This document shows, piece by piece, positions 26,953 to 35,133 of a stretch of 64,000 nt of DNA (the first letter of the stretch is position 1; each line of letters opens with the position of its first letter). The notes beneath the pieces were generated by a model. It made no database searches. It was not told the origin of the DNA and saw only the letters and a program-made list of their open reading frames with translations. This DNA is from Palsa-504 sp963795795. Its GTDB lineage: Bacteria > Actinomycetota > Actinomycetes > Streptosporangiales > Streptosporangiaceae. The stretch spans positions 186,001-250,000 of the forward strand of contig CAWCJS010000016.1 of the NCBI GenBank assembly GCA_963795795.1, in the 5' to 3' direction. The translations under genes were made by a program, and so were the position numbers.

Positions 26953-26982
26953 TGGGCCGCCGAACCCTGCGTCGCCGGCCCA
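26953..26982 (+). terminator. Hairpin after phosphotransferase gene
   Basis: TGGGCCGCCG at 26953-26962 pairs with CGCCGGCCCA at 26973-26982 with one mismatch and a 10-base loop, starting 10 bases after the stop codon. No U-tract follows. Confidence 0.6.
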
Positions 26983-27010
26983 TCCCCTGCCATCTGAAAG
27001 CTGTCCAGAC

Positions 27011-27127
27011 CCGGCGCCCCGCTCACACCGGCCAGCTGTCCGGTGCCCCGCTCTCGCCGGGCCTGCCCGCCCGGCACCCGCACGATTGCCGAGCGATGTA
27101 GAGGTCCGGCGCCCCGCTTCTCGCCGG
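27011..27127. repeat. Three spaced stem-loop repeats, CCGGYG-CCCCGCTYNY-CRCCGG
   Basis: Copies at 27011-27031, 27040-27060 and 27106-27127 share CCGG(C/T)GCCCCGCT and end in CCGG; each can fold with 4-6 bp arms and a CCCCGCT loop. They fill the first part of a 500-base region (26944-27443) in which I find no gene. Confidence 0.45.
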
Positions 27128-27135
27128 ACCTCTAC
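27098..27135. terminator. Perfect 13-bp inverted repeat
   Basis: GTAGAGGTCCGGC (27098-27110) and its exact complement (27123-27135) enclose a 12-base loop that contains the third stem-loop repeat core; CCAAAAAG follows. It could end transcription from either direction. Confidence 0.55.
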
Positions 27136-27257
27136 CCAAAAAGACGCGCGACCCCGACCCGAGGTTCACGCGGAAACCGGCCGAACCACGGGGATCATGC
27201 TCACCGGGTCGGCAACGGCGTCGGCCGCCTAGAGGACGGCGGAAATTGTGACCGCAG

Positions 27258-27272
27258 GCTCACTAAGTGAGC
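27258..27272. promoter_or_regulatory. Palindrome GCTCACT-A-AGTGAGC
   Basis: Seven-base perfect arms around one A. The 11-mer CTAAGTGAGCG inside it recurs at 27947-27957, directly upstream of the membrane-protein start at 27935, which suggests a shared operator. The rest of 27136-27443 shows nothing I can name. Confidence 0.35.
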
Positions 27273-27443
27273 GCTCTAATCGGTGCGCAGGCGGGTTACG
27301 GCTTCGGCGCCAGCCTCCGGTCCCGTGGTGTGGGTCGCGAGCGAGTGGTGTTGCCGCTGAGCACAATGGTGCGCCGACCTCGGAAAGATCTCCCGCAAAA
27401 TCCCAAGGCGCGGCCGGAACGGGCTAAACGACCGTAGGGCCAG

Positions 27444-27935
27444 TTACGGCCCGACCGGCGGCTTGAAGAACCGGCTCGAATCCGGGCGCCAGAGCAGAAC
27501 GATCGCGCCCAGGCCGATCACCCAGGTCACCAGGGGGAAGATCAGGCCCAGGAAGGTCTTGGGCTGGCTGAACACGCCGAACAGGTCCAGGGTGGCCAGG
27601 GCGAACAGGACCGAGGAGAAGATGCGCGCCCAGTTCTTGCCGCCCTTGTTCGCCCACGACATCCACAGCCACAGGCCGATGCCGACGAGGCCGGAGACGA
27701 TGGCCAGGCCGATGATGAAGCCGTTCAGCTGGCTGATCTGGGTGGCGGTGAGGTCGGGGCGCGCCTTCCGGATCGCCGTCTTGGTCCCGCTGATATCGGT
27801 CAGCGAGATGACCAGGCTGACGAGGCTGACGGCCGCGCCGGCGTACATGAGCTTGACCGCGTTCAGCACGGACACGGGAGCGTCGGGCCGCAGCGCCTCC
27901 ATGGGCTTGCCGCCGGACGGGTAAGGCTGGTACAT
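27444..27935 (-). CDS. Four-helix membrane protein
   Basis: A 163-residue protein with four hydrophobic segments (about residues 28-46, 71-92, 104-122 and 130-149) and a short proline/tyrosine-rich start (MYQPYPSGGKP). The composition and spacing are typical of small DUF-type actinobacterial membrane proteins; no enzymatic motif is visible. It is divergent from the CPBP protease gene. Confidence 0.8.
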   Translation of the reverse strand: MYQPYPSGGKPMEALRPDAPVSVLNAVKLMYAGAAVSLVSLVISLTDISGTKTAIRKARPDLTATQISQLNGFIIGLAIVSGLVGIGLWLWMSWANKGGKNWARIFSSVLFALATLDLFGVFSQPKTFLGLIFPLVTWVIGLGAIVLLWRPDSSRFFKPPVGP

Positions 27936-28053
27936 GATGACCTCTGCTAAGTGAGCGTGCCGAACGCCGCGGCCCGGTTTGTGACCTACTTGAGCTTAGT
28001 GGCAACGCCCTATCCGGGCTATTAAGCCCCGCGGCCGGGCGATACTGGCAAGC

Positions 28054-28896
28054 ATGATCGAGGAGAGCCCGGCGAGCTCCAGCGAGAGTCGGCCGAGCTC
28101 TAACGAGAGCCCGGCGCCGCCCGCCGCCGGCCGCCTGGCGCCGCCTGCCGCCCGCCTGCTGCGGTGGGAGATCGTCGTCGTCTTCGCCGTCTCCCTCGGG
28201 GCCAGCGGCCTGTACGCCCTGGTCCAGTTCATCGGCTCGCTGACGGCGCACCAGTCGCTCGGCAAGCAGACCACGGTGCTCAACGGCACGCTGGCGCCCG
28301 GCCGCCCGCTGTTCGACCTGTTCCTCCAGCTGCTGTCGATCGCCATCGGGCTCGCCCCGGTCCTGCTCGTCTTCTACCTGCTGGCCCGGGCGGGGGAGCG
28401 GCCGTCCTCGATCGGCCTGGACGCGAGCCAGCCAGGCCTGGACCTGGCCCGCGGCGCGGTGCTGGCCGCCGTGATCGGCGGCAGCGGCCTGGGCCTGTAC
28501 CTGGTCGCGTATCACCTGGGCGTGGAGCTGAACGTCGTCGCGGAGAACCTGCCCGACATCTGGTGGCGCATCCCCGTCCTGCTGCTCTCCGCCCTGCAGA
28601 ACGGCATCCTCGAAGAGGTCATCGTCGTCGGGTACCTGATGAGCAGGCTGGACCGGCTCGGCGTCAAGCCGCCCGTGGCCATCGCCATCAGCGCTACCAT
28701 CAGGGGCTCCTATCACCTGTACCAGGGGGCGGGCGGGTTCATCGGCAACGCCACCATGGGCGTCATCTTCGCCTACCTGTACCGCCGGTGGGGCCGGGTG
28801 ACCCCGCTGATCATCGCGCACACGCTGATCGACGCCGTGGCGTTCGTCGGTTACGCCCTGCTGGCCGGCCACGTGTCCTGGCTCCCCGCGCCATGA
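28054..28896 (+). CDS. CPBP family intramembrane glutamic endopeptidase
   Basis: A 280-residue multi-spanning protein of the CAAX protease/bacteriocin-processing (Abi) family. Motif 1 is GILEEVIVVGYL with the two glutamates but no arginine at the usual EExxxR position; motif 2 is GSYHLYQGAGGF; motif 3 is IIAHTLIDAVAF. The first 45 residues are serine/proline-rich and cytoplasmic. Its TGA overlaps the ATG of the next gene, so the two membrane proteases are coupled. Confidence 0.87.
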   Translation: MIEESPASSSESRPSSNESPAPPAAGRLAPPAARLLRWEIVVVFAVSLGASGLYALVQFIGSLTAHQSLGKQTTVLNGTLAPGRPLFDLFLQLLSIAIGLAPVLLVFYLLARAGERPSSIGLDASQPGLDLARGAVLAAVIGGSGLGLYLVAYHLGVELNVVAENLPDIWWRIPVLLLSALQNGILEEVIVVGYLMSRLDRLGVKPPVAIAISATIRGSYHLYQGAGGFIGNATMGVIFAYLYRRWGRVTPLIIAHTLIDAVAFVGYALLAGHVSWLPAP

Positions 28897-29654
28897 GCAC
28901 CCCCGCCATGAGCGCCCTCGCCATGAGCACCCTGGCGAACCAGGTGTCCGCCGGCCAGTCTGTGCCGCCGGGCTGGGTGGTCGGGGCGGGCGGCCTGGCG
29001 GCAGCGGTCCTGGTGTTCCACTCGGGGTTGTGGCGGCTGGCCGGGAAGGTCATCACGATCGCCCACGAGGGCGGGCACGCGCTGATTTCCCTGATGAGCG
29101 GGCGGCAGCTGGAGGGGATCAGGCTGCACAGCGACAGCTCGGGGGTGACCCGGTCGCGCGGCAAGCGGACCGGTCCCGGCCTGGTCGCCACGGCCGCCGC
29201 GGGGTACGTCAGCCCGTCCGCGCTGGGCGCGGGCGCGGCGTGGCTGCTCGACACGCAGCACGTGACCGCGACGCTGTGGGTGACGTTCGTGCTGCTGGCC
29301 GCGACGCTGCTCGTCACCAGGAACGCGTTCGGCGTGCTGGCCGTGGTGGCCACCGGGGGCGGCGTGCTCGCGGTCGCCCTGTTCGCCTCGGTGCTCGTCC
29401 AGGCGGGCTTCGCCTACGCATCGGCGTGGTTCCTGCTGTTCGGCGGGCTGCGCCCGGTCCTCGAGCTGCCGCGGCGAGCGCTCAAGGGGCATCACGGGCT
29501 CTCGGACGCCGACCACCTGTTCCGGCTGACCCGGATCCCCACCGGCCTGTGGGTGGCGCTGTTCCACCTCGTCTCGCTCGCCGCCGTGGTCGGCGGCAGC
29601 CTGCTCCTGATCCCCCTGCACGGGCATCTGCCCCACGTGTCCGTCCATCCGTAG
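28893..29654 (+). CDS. M50 family membrane metallopeptidase
   Basis: About 253 residues from ATG 28893, which overlaps the CPBP stop (ATGA). IAHEGGHALISLMSG supplies the HExxH zinc site inside a helix, and hydrophobic segments follow at about residues 104-160. This is the M50B-like group common in actinobacteria, possibly a site-2-type protease acting on membrane regulators. No substrate gene is evident nearby. Coupling to a CPBP protease hints at a shared processing job. Confidence 0.85.
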   Translation: MSTPAMSALAMSTLANQVSAGQSVPPGWVVGAGGLAAAVLVFHSGLWRLAGKVITIAHEGGHALISLMSGRQLEGIRLHSDSSGVTRSRGKRTGPGLVATAAAGYVSPSALGAGAAWLLDTQHVTATLWVTFVLLAATLLVTRNAFGVLAVVATGGGVLAVALFASVLVQAGFAYASAWFLLFGGLRPVLELPRRALKGHHGLSDADHLFRLTRIPTGLWVALFHLVSLAAVVGGSLLLIPLHGHLPHVSVHP

Positions 29655-29675
29655 ACGGTATACACTGCGGTAATT

Positions 29676-29690
29676 ATCGCCTGACGATAG
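29676..29690. promoter_or_regulatory. TATCG-N5-CGATA inverted repeat upstream of IclR gene
   Basis: Five-base arms, 30 bases before the ATG of the IclR gene, in an AT-rich stretch. A likely autoregulatory site; it resembles the palindrome before the amidase gene only in part (both contain CGATA). Confidence 0.35.
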
Positions 29691-29719
29691 TGCCGTTCTG
29701 ACGACCCGAGAAGGGACGC

Positions 29720-30505
29720 ATGGCCAGAGCCACGGCCGTCAAGATGCCCGCGGAGGCCAACGCCGTCCACGGCTGCGAGGGCGCGCGCCGCGTCCTGGCC
29801 CTGATGCTCGCCTTCTCGGCGGACAACAGCACCCTGACCGCGCGCGACCTGGCCGCCGCCACCGGCATCGCGCTGCCCAGCGTCTACCGCTATATCGCCC
29901 TGCTGCGCGAGACCGGGCTGATGGCCGGGGACGAGCGGGGCAGCTACCGCCTGTCCGCGCGCCTGATCGGGCTGGCGCGGGCGGCGGAGGCCGCGGAGAG
30001 CATCATCGACGTCGCCGATCCCGTGATGCGCAGGCTGGCCGCGGAGACCGGCGAGACGGTCATCCTGGTCCGGCTGATCGGCCGGTCGGCGGTGTGCGTG
30101 CACCGGGTCGAGTCGGCCCAGCGGCTGCGCATCTCATTCGAGCCCGGCCAGCCGCTGCCGCTCGACCGCGGCGCGAGCGCCAGGCTGCTGCTGGCCGGCC
30201 TGCCGCCCGAGGTCCGCGCGCAGTACCTGGCCCCCCTGGCCGAACGCGACCCTGGCGCCGCCGCCACCCTGGAGGAGCGGGTCGCGATCGCCGAACGCGA
30301 GGGCTACGCGGTCTCCGAAGAGGAGATCGAGGGCGGCGTGTGGGCCGCCTCCGCGCCGGTGCTGCAGGGCAAGCGCATGACCGCCGTGCTCACCGTGCCG
30401 TCGCCGCTGGTGCGCACGCCCGCCGCGCTACGACGCCAGTTGATCCGCCAGGTCATCACGGCCGCGGAGTCGATCAACGCCAGGCTCCGCGCCGCCCGCC
30501 GGTAA
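29720..30505 (+). CDS. IclR family transcriptional regulator
   Basis: 261 residues. The winged HTH at about residues 20-80 includes LTARDLAAATGIALPSVYRY, then an effector-binding domain with VRLIGRSAVCVHRVES and the C-terminal EEIEGGVWAASAPVL signature of IclR proteins. It is followed after 53 bases by an amidase gene whose promoter carries a clean palindrome, so it probably controls that gene in response to an amide or its acid. Confidence 0.9.
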   Translation: MARATAVKMPAEANAVHGCEGARRVLALMLAFSADNSTLTARDLAAATGIALPSVYRYIALLRETGLMAGDERGSYRLSARLIGLARAAEAAESIIDVADPVMRRLAAETGETVILVRLIGRSAVCVHRVESAQRLRISFEPGQPLPLDRGASARLLLAGLPPEVRAQYLAPLAERDPGAAATLEERVAIAEREGYAVSEEEIEGGVWAASAPVLQGKRMTAVLTVPSPLVRTPAALRRQLIRQVITAAESINARLRAARR

Positions 30506-30535
30506 CCGGCGGTGGCTGATCATGGCCAGACCAGC

Positions 30536-30550
30536 GATAACACGGTTATC
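30536..30550. promoter_or_regulatory. Palindrome GATAAC-ACG-GTTATC before amidase gene
   Basis: Perfect 6-bp arms, 9 bases upstream of the amidase ATG. The position overlaps the expected -10 region or start site, suited to repression by the adjacent IclR regulator. Confidence 0.5.
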
Positions 30551-30558
30551 CTTCCGGC

Positions 30559-32289
30559 ATGCCGGACTTCCCCGAGATCATCCCGGGCACGCACCTCCGC
30601 GCCAGCCACGCGACCCTGGCCGAACTCCAGGCGGTGATGGCCGCCGGCGATCTCAGCTCCGAAGCGCTGACCGGGTTCTACCTCGACCGGATCGATCGCC
30701 TGAACCCGGCGCTGCACGCCGTCATCACGGTCAACCTGGACGCCCTGGCCGAGGCGGCCGACAGCGACAAGGCGCGCGCGGCGGACGGCCCCCGCGGGCC
30801 TCTGGACGGCATTCCCGTCCTGGTCAAGGACAACGTTCAGGTGGCCGGGATGCCCACCACCGCGGGCTCGCCCGCGCTGCTGCCCGCCGAGCCCAACGAC
30901 GCGTTCCTGGTCACGCGGCTGCGCGCGGCGGGCGCGGTGATCATCGGCAAGGCGAACCTGTCGGAGTGGGCCAACTTCCGGTCGACGCACTCCACGAGCG
31001 GGTGGTCGACGCTCGGCGGGCAGACCGCCAACCCGTACGCGCTGGACCGCAACCCGTCCGGGTCGAGTTCGGGTTCGGCGGCGGGCGTCGCGGCGGCACT
31101 GGCCCCGCTCGCAGTCGGCACCGAGACGGACGGCTCGATCGTCTGCCCGTCCAGCGCGTGCGGGATCGTCGGCATCAAGCCGACCAACGGCCTGATCAGC
31201 CGGCGCGGGATCGTGCCGATCTCGCCGGTACAGGACACCGCCGGCCCGATGGCGGCGTGCGTGGCGGACGCGGCGGCGCTGCTGTCCGTACTGGCCGCCG
31301 CCGACCCCGAAGATCCCGTCGCACCAGATGATTCAGATGATGCCGAACGAGCTTTTGATGACACATCCGCCTACTTCGGCGCCCTGGATCCCGGCGCCCT
31401 GGACGGCGCGCGCCTCGGGATCTGGCGGGAGGGGTCAGCCCCGGCGGGCCCGGCGACCGCCGCCGTGCTCGACGCGGTCGTGGCAAGGCTGCGCACGCTG
31501 GGGGCCGTCCTGGTCGACCCGGTGACGTTGCCCGACTCGGACAAGATCCGCGAGCCGGAGTTCGCCGCGCTCCAGCACGAGTTCAAGTACGGGATCAACG
31601 CCTACCTGGCCTACATCGCCGGGTTCGGCTTCCCGGGCGCCCTGCCCCGCACCCTGGCCGAGCTGATCGACTTCAACAAGCGGAACGCCAACCTGGTCCT
31701 CGCCCGATTCGGCCAGGAGATCTTCGAGCAGGCCGAGGCCACCAGCGGCGACCTGGGCGACCGCGACTACCTGGCGGCGCGGCGCGACGCCACCAGGCTC
31801 GCCCGGGCCGCCATCACCGGGCCGGTGGCCACCGACGGGGTGGAGGCCATCGTGGCCCTGACCGCCAACCCCGCCTGCCTGACCGACTACGTGCTCGGCG
31901 ACCACACCGTGTTCCATACCTCGGGGCCGGCCGCGGTCGCCGGCTGCCCGTCGATCACGGTGCCGTTCGGGTACGTGTCCGGCCTGCCGGTCGGCGTGTC
32001 GTTCTTCGGCCCGCGCTGGACCGAGCCGCGGCTGATCGCCCTCGCCTACGCCTTCGAGCAGGCCACCCAGGCCCGCCAGGCCTCCCGACCTGGCCGCCAG
32101 CATCGCCCAGCCGCCCCGCTGAGCCGACCCGCCCCGCCAACCCGCCCCGCCACCCGTCGGCCCGAATCGGCTGGTCCGGGCCGCACGATAACCTGGCGGA
32201 CATGGATTCCTGGCGCCGCGCGGAACTTCCCACGCTCCCGGGGAGCGGCCCGGCGCCGTGGCTGCACGACACGGCCACCGGCGAGCTGA
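30559..32289 (+). CDS. Amidase (signature family), C-terminus altered by a +1 shift
   Basis: The catalytic Lys-cisSer-Ser triad is visible as VLVKDNVQV (Lys) and PSGSSSGSAAGVAA (Ser pair), with GTETDGSIVCPSS supplying the nucleophile region. It hydrolyses amides to acid plus ammonia. The real protein should end near 32122: dropping one G near 32079 gives PPDLAASIAQPPR and a TGA there. As sequenced, the frame runs 55 low-complexity residues further and overlaps mshC by 88 bases, which is not credible biology. Confidence 0.85.
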   Translation: MPDFPEIIPGTHLRASHATLAELQAVMAAGDLSSEALTGFYLDRIDRLNPALHAVITVNLDALAEAADSDKARAADGPRGPLDGIPVLVKDNVQVAGMPTTAGSPALLPAEPNDAFLVTRLRAAGAVIIGKANLSEWANFRSTHSTSGWSTLGGQTANPYALDRNPSGSSSGSAAGVAAALAPLAVGTETDGSIVCPSSACGIVGIKPTNGLISRRGIVPISPVQDTAGPMAACVADAAALLSVLAAADPEDPVAPDDSDDAERAFDDTSAYFGALDPGALDGARLGIWREGSAPAGPATAAVLDAVVARLRTLGAVLVDPVTLPDSDKIREPEFAALQHEFKYGINAYLAYIAGFGFPGALPRTLAELIDFNKRNANLVLARFGQEIFEQAEATSGDLGDRDYLAARRDATRLARAAITGPVATDGVEAIVALTANPACLTDYVLGDHTVFHTSGPAAVAGCPSITVPFGYVSGLPVGVSFFGPRWTEPRLIALAYAFEQATQARQASRPGRQHRPAAPLSRPAPPTRPATRRPESAGPGRTITWRTWIPGAARNFPRSRGAARRRGCTTRPPAS

Positions 32290-33500
32290 CCCTCGCCTCG
32301 GCCGGCCCCGTCGCGACGCTGTACGCCTGCGGGATCACCCCCTACGACGCCACGCATATCGGGCACGCCGCGACCTACACCGCCTGGGACCTGCTCGTGC
32401 GGGCCTGGCTGGACTCGCGCTTTTCCGTGATCTACGTGCAGAACGTGACGGACGTGGATGACCCGCTGCTGGAACGGGCCGAGCGGGACGGCGAGGACTG
32501 GCGCGAGCTGGCCCGCCGCGAGACGCAGCGCTACCGCGGCGACATGGAGGCGCTGCGCGTCCTGCCGCCCACGCACCTGATCGGGGCCGTGGAGGCGCTG
32601 CCCATCATCGACCGCTTCACCGCCCGGCTAGCCGAGCGCGGGGCCCTGTACCAGGTGGACGAGGACGTCTACTTCGCCAGGTCGGCCGACCCGGAGTTCG
32701 GCGCGCTGTCCGGGCCCGGCACCCCGTCCGGCTTCGGCCCCGGTGAGATGGCCGACCTGGCCGCGCAGCGCGGCGGCGATCCCGGCCGGCCGGGGAAGAA
32801 GGACCCGCTGGATGTCCTGGTCTGGCGCGCCGAACGCCCCGGCGAGCCCGCCTGGGACTCCCGGTGCGGCCCGGGCCGGCCGGGCTGGCACGTGGAATGC
32901 GCCGCGATCGCCGCCGAGTACCTGGGCCCCGTTTTCGACGTTCAGGCGGGCGGGTCCGACCTGGTGTTCCCGCACCACGAGATGAGCGCGTCCCACGCCC
33001 GGGTGGCGTTCGCCCCGGAGCGGGGGGTGTTCGCGCGGGTCTACGCCCACGCCGGGATGGTCAGCTATCAGGGCCAGAAGATGTCCAAGTCGCTGGGCAA
33101 CCTGGTCTTCGTGAGCAGGCTCACGGCGGACGGCGTGGACCCCATGGCGGTGCGGATGGCGCTGCTCGCGCACCACTACCGGTCGGACTGGGAGTGGACC
33201 GACGCGGTGCTGGCGCAGGCGCAGGGCCGGCTGGCCCGCTGGCGCGACGCGCTCGCCCACGTTGAGGCCGCTGCTCCGCACGTCCCGGCCGCCGACCCGT
33301 CGCCGGCCGCGGAACTCGTGCTCGCCGGGGTGCGGACGCGCCTGCGCGACGACCTGGATGCGCCCGGCGCTCTCGCCGTGGTCGACCACTGGGCCGACAC
33401 CCTCCTGGCCGAGGCGCCGATGCGGCTGACCCCCGGGGACGTGGCCGGCGCCCGGCTCGTCAGGGACACGGTCGACGCCCGGCTCGGGATCAGCCTGTAG
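32202..33500 (+). CDS. mshC: L-cysteine:1D-myo-inositol 2-amino-2-deoxy-alpha-D-glucopyranoside ligase (mycothiol synthesis)
   Basis: A 432-residue class I cysteinyl-tRNA-synthetase-like enzyme that joins cysteine to GlcN-Ins with ATP, the third step of mycothiol synthesis. THIGHAATY is the HIGH-type motif and KMSKSLGN the KMSKS loop; zinc ligands come from YACGITPYD, WHVECAAI and FPHHEMSASHA. It is shorter than CysS (about 465) and lacks the anticodon domain, as expected for MshC. It marks the host as a mycothiol-producing actinobacterium. Confidence 0.95.
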   Translation: MDSWRRAELPTLPGSGPAPWLHDTATGELTLASAGPVATLYACGITPYDATHIGHAATYTAWDLLVRAWLDSRFSVIYVQNVTDVDDPLLERAERDGEDWRELARRETQRYRGDMEALRVLPPTHLIGAVEALPIIDRFTARLAERGALYQVDEDVYFARSADPEFGALSGPGTPSGFGPGEMADLAAQRGGDPGRPGKKDPLDVLVWRAERPGEPAWDSRCGPGRPGWHVECAAIAAEYLGPVFDVQAGGSDLVFPHHEMSASHARVAFAPERGVFARVYAHAGMVSYQGQKMSKSLGNLVFVSRLTADGVDPMAVRMALLAHHYRSDWEWTDAVLAQAQGRLARWRDALAHVEAAAPHVPAADPSPAAELVLAGVRTRLRDDLDAPGALAVVDHWADTLLAEAPMRLTPGDVAGARLVRDTVDARLGISL

Positions 33501-33507
33501 GTCGGCG

Positions 33508-34896
33508 ATGACCTCCCCGGACGCGCGCGGGCGCGAGACCGTCCTGGCCTACTCGGGCGGCACGATCGACCGCGCGAGCAATCAGCGGACCGATCCCGCC
33601 TGGGTCGAGGCGACCCTGGCCGCGCCCGGGGCGCGGGTGATCCCGATGTGGCGGGACCGGTGCATCGTCTCCGGGGACCCGGCGGTGCCTGTGATCCTGA
33701 CCGCGTCCGGGGCGTCGGGGGCGTCCGGGTTCGGGGCCGTCCTGGAGGCCGCGGCCGAGACGGTGTTCCTCGGCCTCGGCGAAGGCGCGGGCTTGTTCGC
33801 GGCCGACCTGTCACCGCTGGAGGAGTCCCGGGCGGTCGAGCTGGCGGGCGGGGAGCGGGCCCTGGACGTGCGGGCCTTCGTGAGCGCGCTGCGGCCGCCC
33901 GAGGCTGCCCTGCTCGGTTACGCACGGGGGATGCTCTACTGGCACCGACACCAGCAGTACTGCGGGACGTGCGGGTCCAGGACCGGCAGCGGCCACGGCG
34001 GGCACCTGCGGTCGTGCCAGAACCCGGACTGCGCGCGCCAGCATTTCCCGCGCGTCGAGCCCGCGGTGATCATGGTGGTCGAGAGCGGGGACGCACCGCG
34101 CCGGTGCCTGCTGGCCCGGCACCAGGGCTCGGCCCCCGACGGGTTCTCGACGCTGGCCGGCTTCGTCGGCGTCAGCGAGAGCCTCGAGGACGCCGTGCGG
34201 CGCGAGGTGGCGGAGGAGACCGGTGTCCTCGTCGGGACGGTGACCTACCTGGGCTCGCAGGGCTGGCCGTTCCCGTCCGGGCTGATGGTCGGGTTCCGGG
34301 CCACCGCGCTCACCGAGGCGGTGACCCCCGACGGCGACGAAGTCCTCGAGGCCCGCTGGTTCACCCCCGGCCAGCTCACAGAGCTGGCCGCAGCTCGCGG
34401 CCGCCTAGGCCGCGAAGACTCGATCGGCCACTACCTCATGCGCTCCTGGCTTACGTTGCGGAGCTCGCCGGACAGCGCTCCGGTCTCCGGGTCGGTCTCC
34501 CAGGGCCGCGGTTCCCCGGCCGACGTCCAGGTCCCGGGCCGCTCCCGGTCGTCGCGGGGCCGGAACCGCCCCGGGTCGACCGTCGGGCCGGTGTCGTCCT
34601 CGGCGGCCAGCGAGGACAGCGGGGTCGTCCGCTGTTCCCGCACCGCCCGGGTCTTGGCGGTGTTGACCAGGATCCGGAAGGCCCACGTGCGCAGGGTGGA
34701 GCGGCCCTCGAACGAGGCCAGCCCCTTGATGACGCCCAGCCACGCGTCCTGGACGCATTCCTGCGCGGACGCATCGGTCGAGACGAAGCCGCGGGCCATC
34801 CGGCGCATAGTCGGCGACCAGGTGCGGACCAGGCGGTCGAACGCCTGCTCGTCGCCCGAGCGCAGACGGTGCAGCAGGAGGTCGTCTTCGGTATAG
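33508..34896 (+). CDS. nudC: NAD(+) diphosphatase, reading past its normal end
   Basis: A Nudix hydrolase that cleaves NAD(H) to NMN and AMP and can decap NAD-RNA. The zinc ribbon (YCGTCGSR and CQNPDCARQHFPRVEP) and the Nudix box (residues about 222-244, GFVGVSESLEDAVRREVAEE) are intact. GSQGWPFPSGLMVGF is the NudC-specific SQPWPFPxS equivalent. The natural protein should end shortly after GHYLMRSWL (about 34457). Instead the frame continues 146 residues antisense to a truncated sigma factor, so the 3' end seems to have been lost in a deletion. Confidence 0.87.
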   Translation: MTSPDARGRETVLAYSGGTIDRASNQRTDPAWVEATLAAPGARVIPMWRDRCIVSGDPAVPVILTASGASGASGFGAVLEAAAETVFLGLGEGAGLFAADLSPLEESRAVELAGGERALDVRAFVSALRPPEAALLGYARGMLYWHRHQQYCGTCGSRTGSGHGGHLRSCQNPDCARQHFPRVEPAVIMVVESGDAPRRCLLARHQGSAPDGFSTLAGFVGVSESLEDAVRREVAEETGVLVGTVTYLGSQGWPFPSGLMVGFRATALTEAVTPDGDEVLEARWFTPGQLTELAAARGRLGREDSIGHYLMRSWLTLRSSPDSAPVSGSVSQGRGSPADVQVPGRSRSSRGRNRPGSTVGPVSSSAASEDSGVVRCSRTARVLAVLTRIRKAHVRRVERPSNEASPLMTPSHASWTHSCADASVETKPRAIRRIVGDQVRTRRSNACSSPERRRCSRRSSSV

Positions 34897-34937
34897 GTCC
34901 CCGGGGCGCGGACGGGGTCATCGGCGAGGCCTGACAC
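34431..34937 (-). pseudogene. Sigma-70 family (ECF-like) sigma factor lacking region 4
   Basis: The protein has a clear sigma region 2 (DDLLLHRLRSGDEQAFDRLV, then DAWLGVIKGLASFEGRSTLR and TWAFRILVNTAKTRA) and the linker. It stops 10 residues after GALSGELRN, before any region 4 helix-turn-helix. No other frame supplies region 4. The truncation coincides with the end of nudC, so two convergent genes appear fused by a deletion. Without region 4 the factor cannot read a -35 element. GTG 34937 is the likely start; the frame is open to 35009. Confidence 0.75.
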
Positions 34938-35133
34938 GCGCAGGACTCTACCGCCGCAAGCCGGGACCGCGGGACCGGTAGCGGGGTCAGCCCGCCTATG
35001 TTTACCCACACTCCACCGTGTCGGCCGGGCGCCCTGGCGTTACGCGCGGACGGCCACCTGTAACGTCGGCCTGGTTTGGAGGGACTGCATAAGGGGCCGC
35101 CCGGCCCGCGACAATCGGCGGAGGCGTTCACGC

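Noticed and set aside
27011..27127. CRISPR array suggested by three similar 21-22 base units
   Set aside because: Spacing between units is uneven (8 and 45 bases), units are imperfect hairpins, and no cas gene is in the window.
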